DNA from: Sanguibacter inulinus
Lineage (GTDB): Bacteria > Actinomycetota > Actinomycetes > Actinomycetales > Cellulomonadaceae
NCBI RefSeq assembly: GCF_013415325.1
Contig: NZ_JACBYE010000027.1
Location: 1 to 54,859, forward strand
Direction of reading: 5' to 3'
DNA: 54,859 nucleotides
Shown in pieces: positions 54,733 to 54,859 of this stretch. Position 1 is the stretch's first letter; each line of letters opens with the position of its first letter. The position numbers and the translations under genes are program-made. The notes under the pieces are model-generated. The model worked only from the letters and a program-made list of their open reading frames with translations. It had not been told where the DNA came from and ran no database searches.

Positions 54733-54859
54733 GCTAGCCCTTGCTAGCCCTTGCTAGCCCTTGCTAGCCCTTGCTAGCCCTTGCTAGCCCTTGCTAGCCC
54801 TTGCTAGCCCTTGCTAGCCCTTGCTAGCCCTTGCTAGCCCTTGCTAGCCCTTGCTAGCC
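54733..54859. repeat. 10-bp tandem repeat (GCTAGCCCTT)n, runs off the window
   Basis: About 12.7 perfect copies of GCTAGCCCTT fill the last 127 bases. Each unit contains the palindrome GCTAGC, so palindrome centres recur every 10 bp, one helical turn. It begins 65 bp upstream of the VOC gene start. The true copy number is unknown because the window ends inside it. Confidence 0.95.

Noticed and set aside
54733-54859. CRISPR array
   Set aside because: The repeat unit is 10 bp with no spacers, and no cas genes are present.

Overview
The window is a very GC-rich actinobacterial chromosome segment (about 70% G+C or more by eye), with ATG/GTG starts, tightly overlapping ATGA/GTGA operons, and many apparently leaderless genes with a TANNNT box 6-8 nt before the start codon. 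Gene content (multidomain GH43 enzymes with LAxTG-like sortase tails, a YtfQRT/YjfF-type furanose importer, HrpB, FluC pair, Acg-type nitroreductase) suggests a Micrococcales soil or plant-polymer bacterium, perhaps near Cellulomonas, Sanguibacter or Promicromonospora. This placement is inference. No rRNA, tRNA, CRISPR array, phage or insertion sequence was seen. Both window edges lie in simple tandem repeats.

Layout. 1-5.7 kb: small membrane protein, DUF6308-like protein, a lipoprotein multicopper oxidase preceded by a coupled 60-aa ORF, a YihY/BrkB membrane protein and a leucine-rich protein. 5.9-20.6 kb: a nonribosomal peptide cluster consisting of a 33-aa peptide gene, two hairpins, a three-module NRPS (C-A-T x3-TE, 3659 aa), an MbtH-like protein, a DrrAB-type exporter and an Sfp-type phosphopantetheinyl transferase, closed by a strong terminator. 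The three A domains have nearly identical specificity pockets, so the product is probably built from one kind of residue, perhaps basic. 20.7-36.4 kb, minus strand: a furanoside (probably arabinan/arabinoside) utilisation locus with two cell-wall-anchored GH43 proteins, an ABC importer whose ATPase carries an in-frame amber codon, a LacI regulator with three operators in front of the binding-protein gene, and a second, intact orphan ATPase.

36.6-41.1 kb: leaderless ArsR plus an SRPBCC partner, an unusual 20-bp-period repeat array, a VOC protein, an ArsR-SulP operon, and a cold-shock/DUF1294 fusion. 41.1-45.7 kb: a compact minus-strand set (secreted lipoprotein predicted as an alpha-helical toroid, membrane PIG-L deacetylase, ATP-grasp enzyme, processive GT2) that looks like an undescribed surface-glycan system. 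45.7-54.9 kb: ABC-F ATPase and Acg-type nitroreductase, HrpB helicase, a two-gene FluC fluoride channel, a BCCT osmolyte transporter, a VOC protein, and a 10-bp tandem repeat running off the window.
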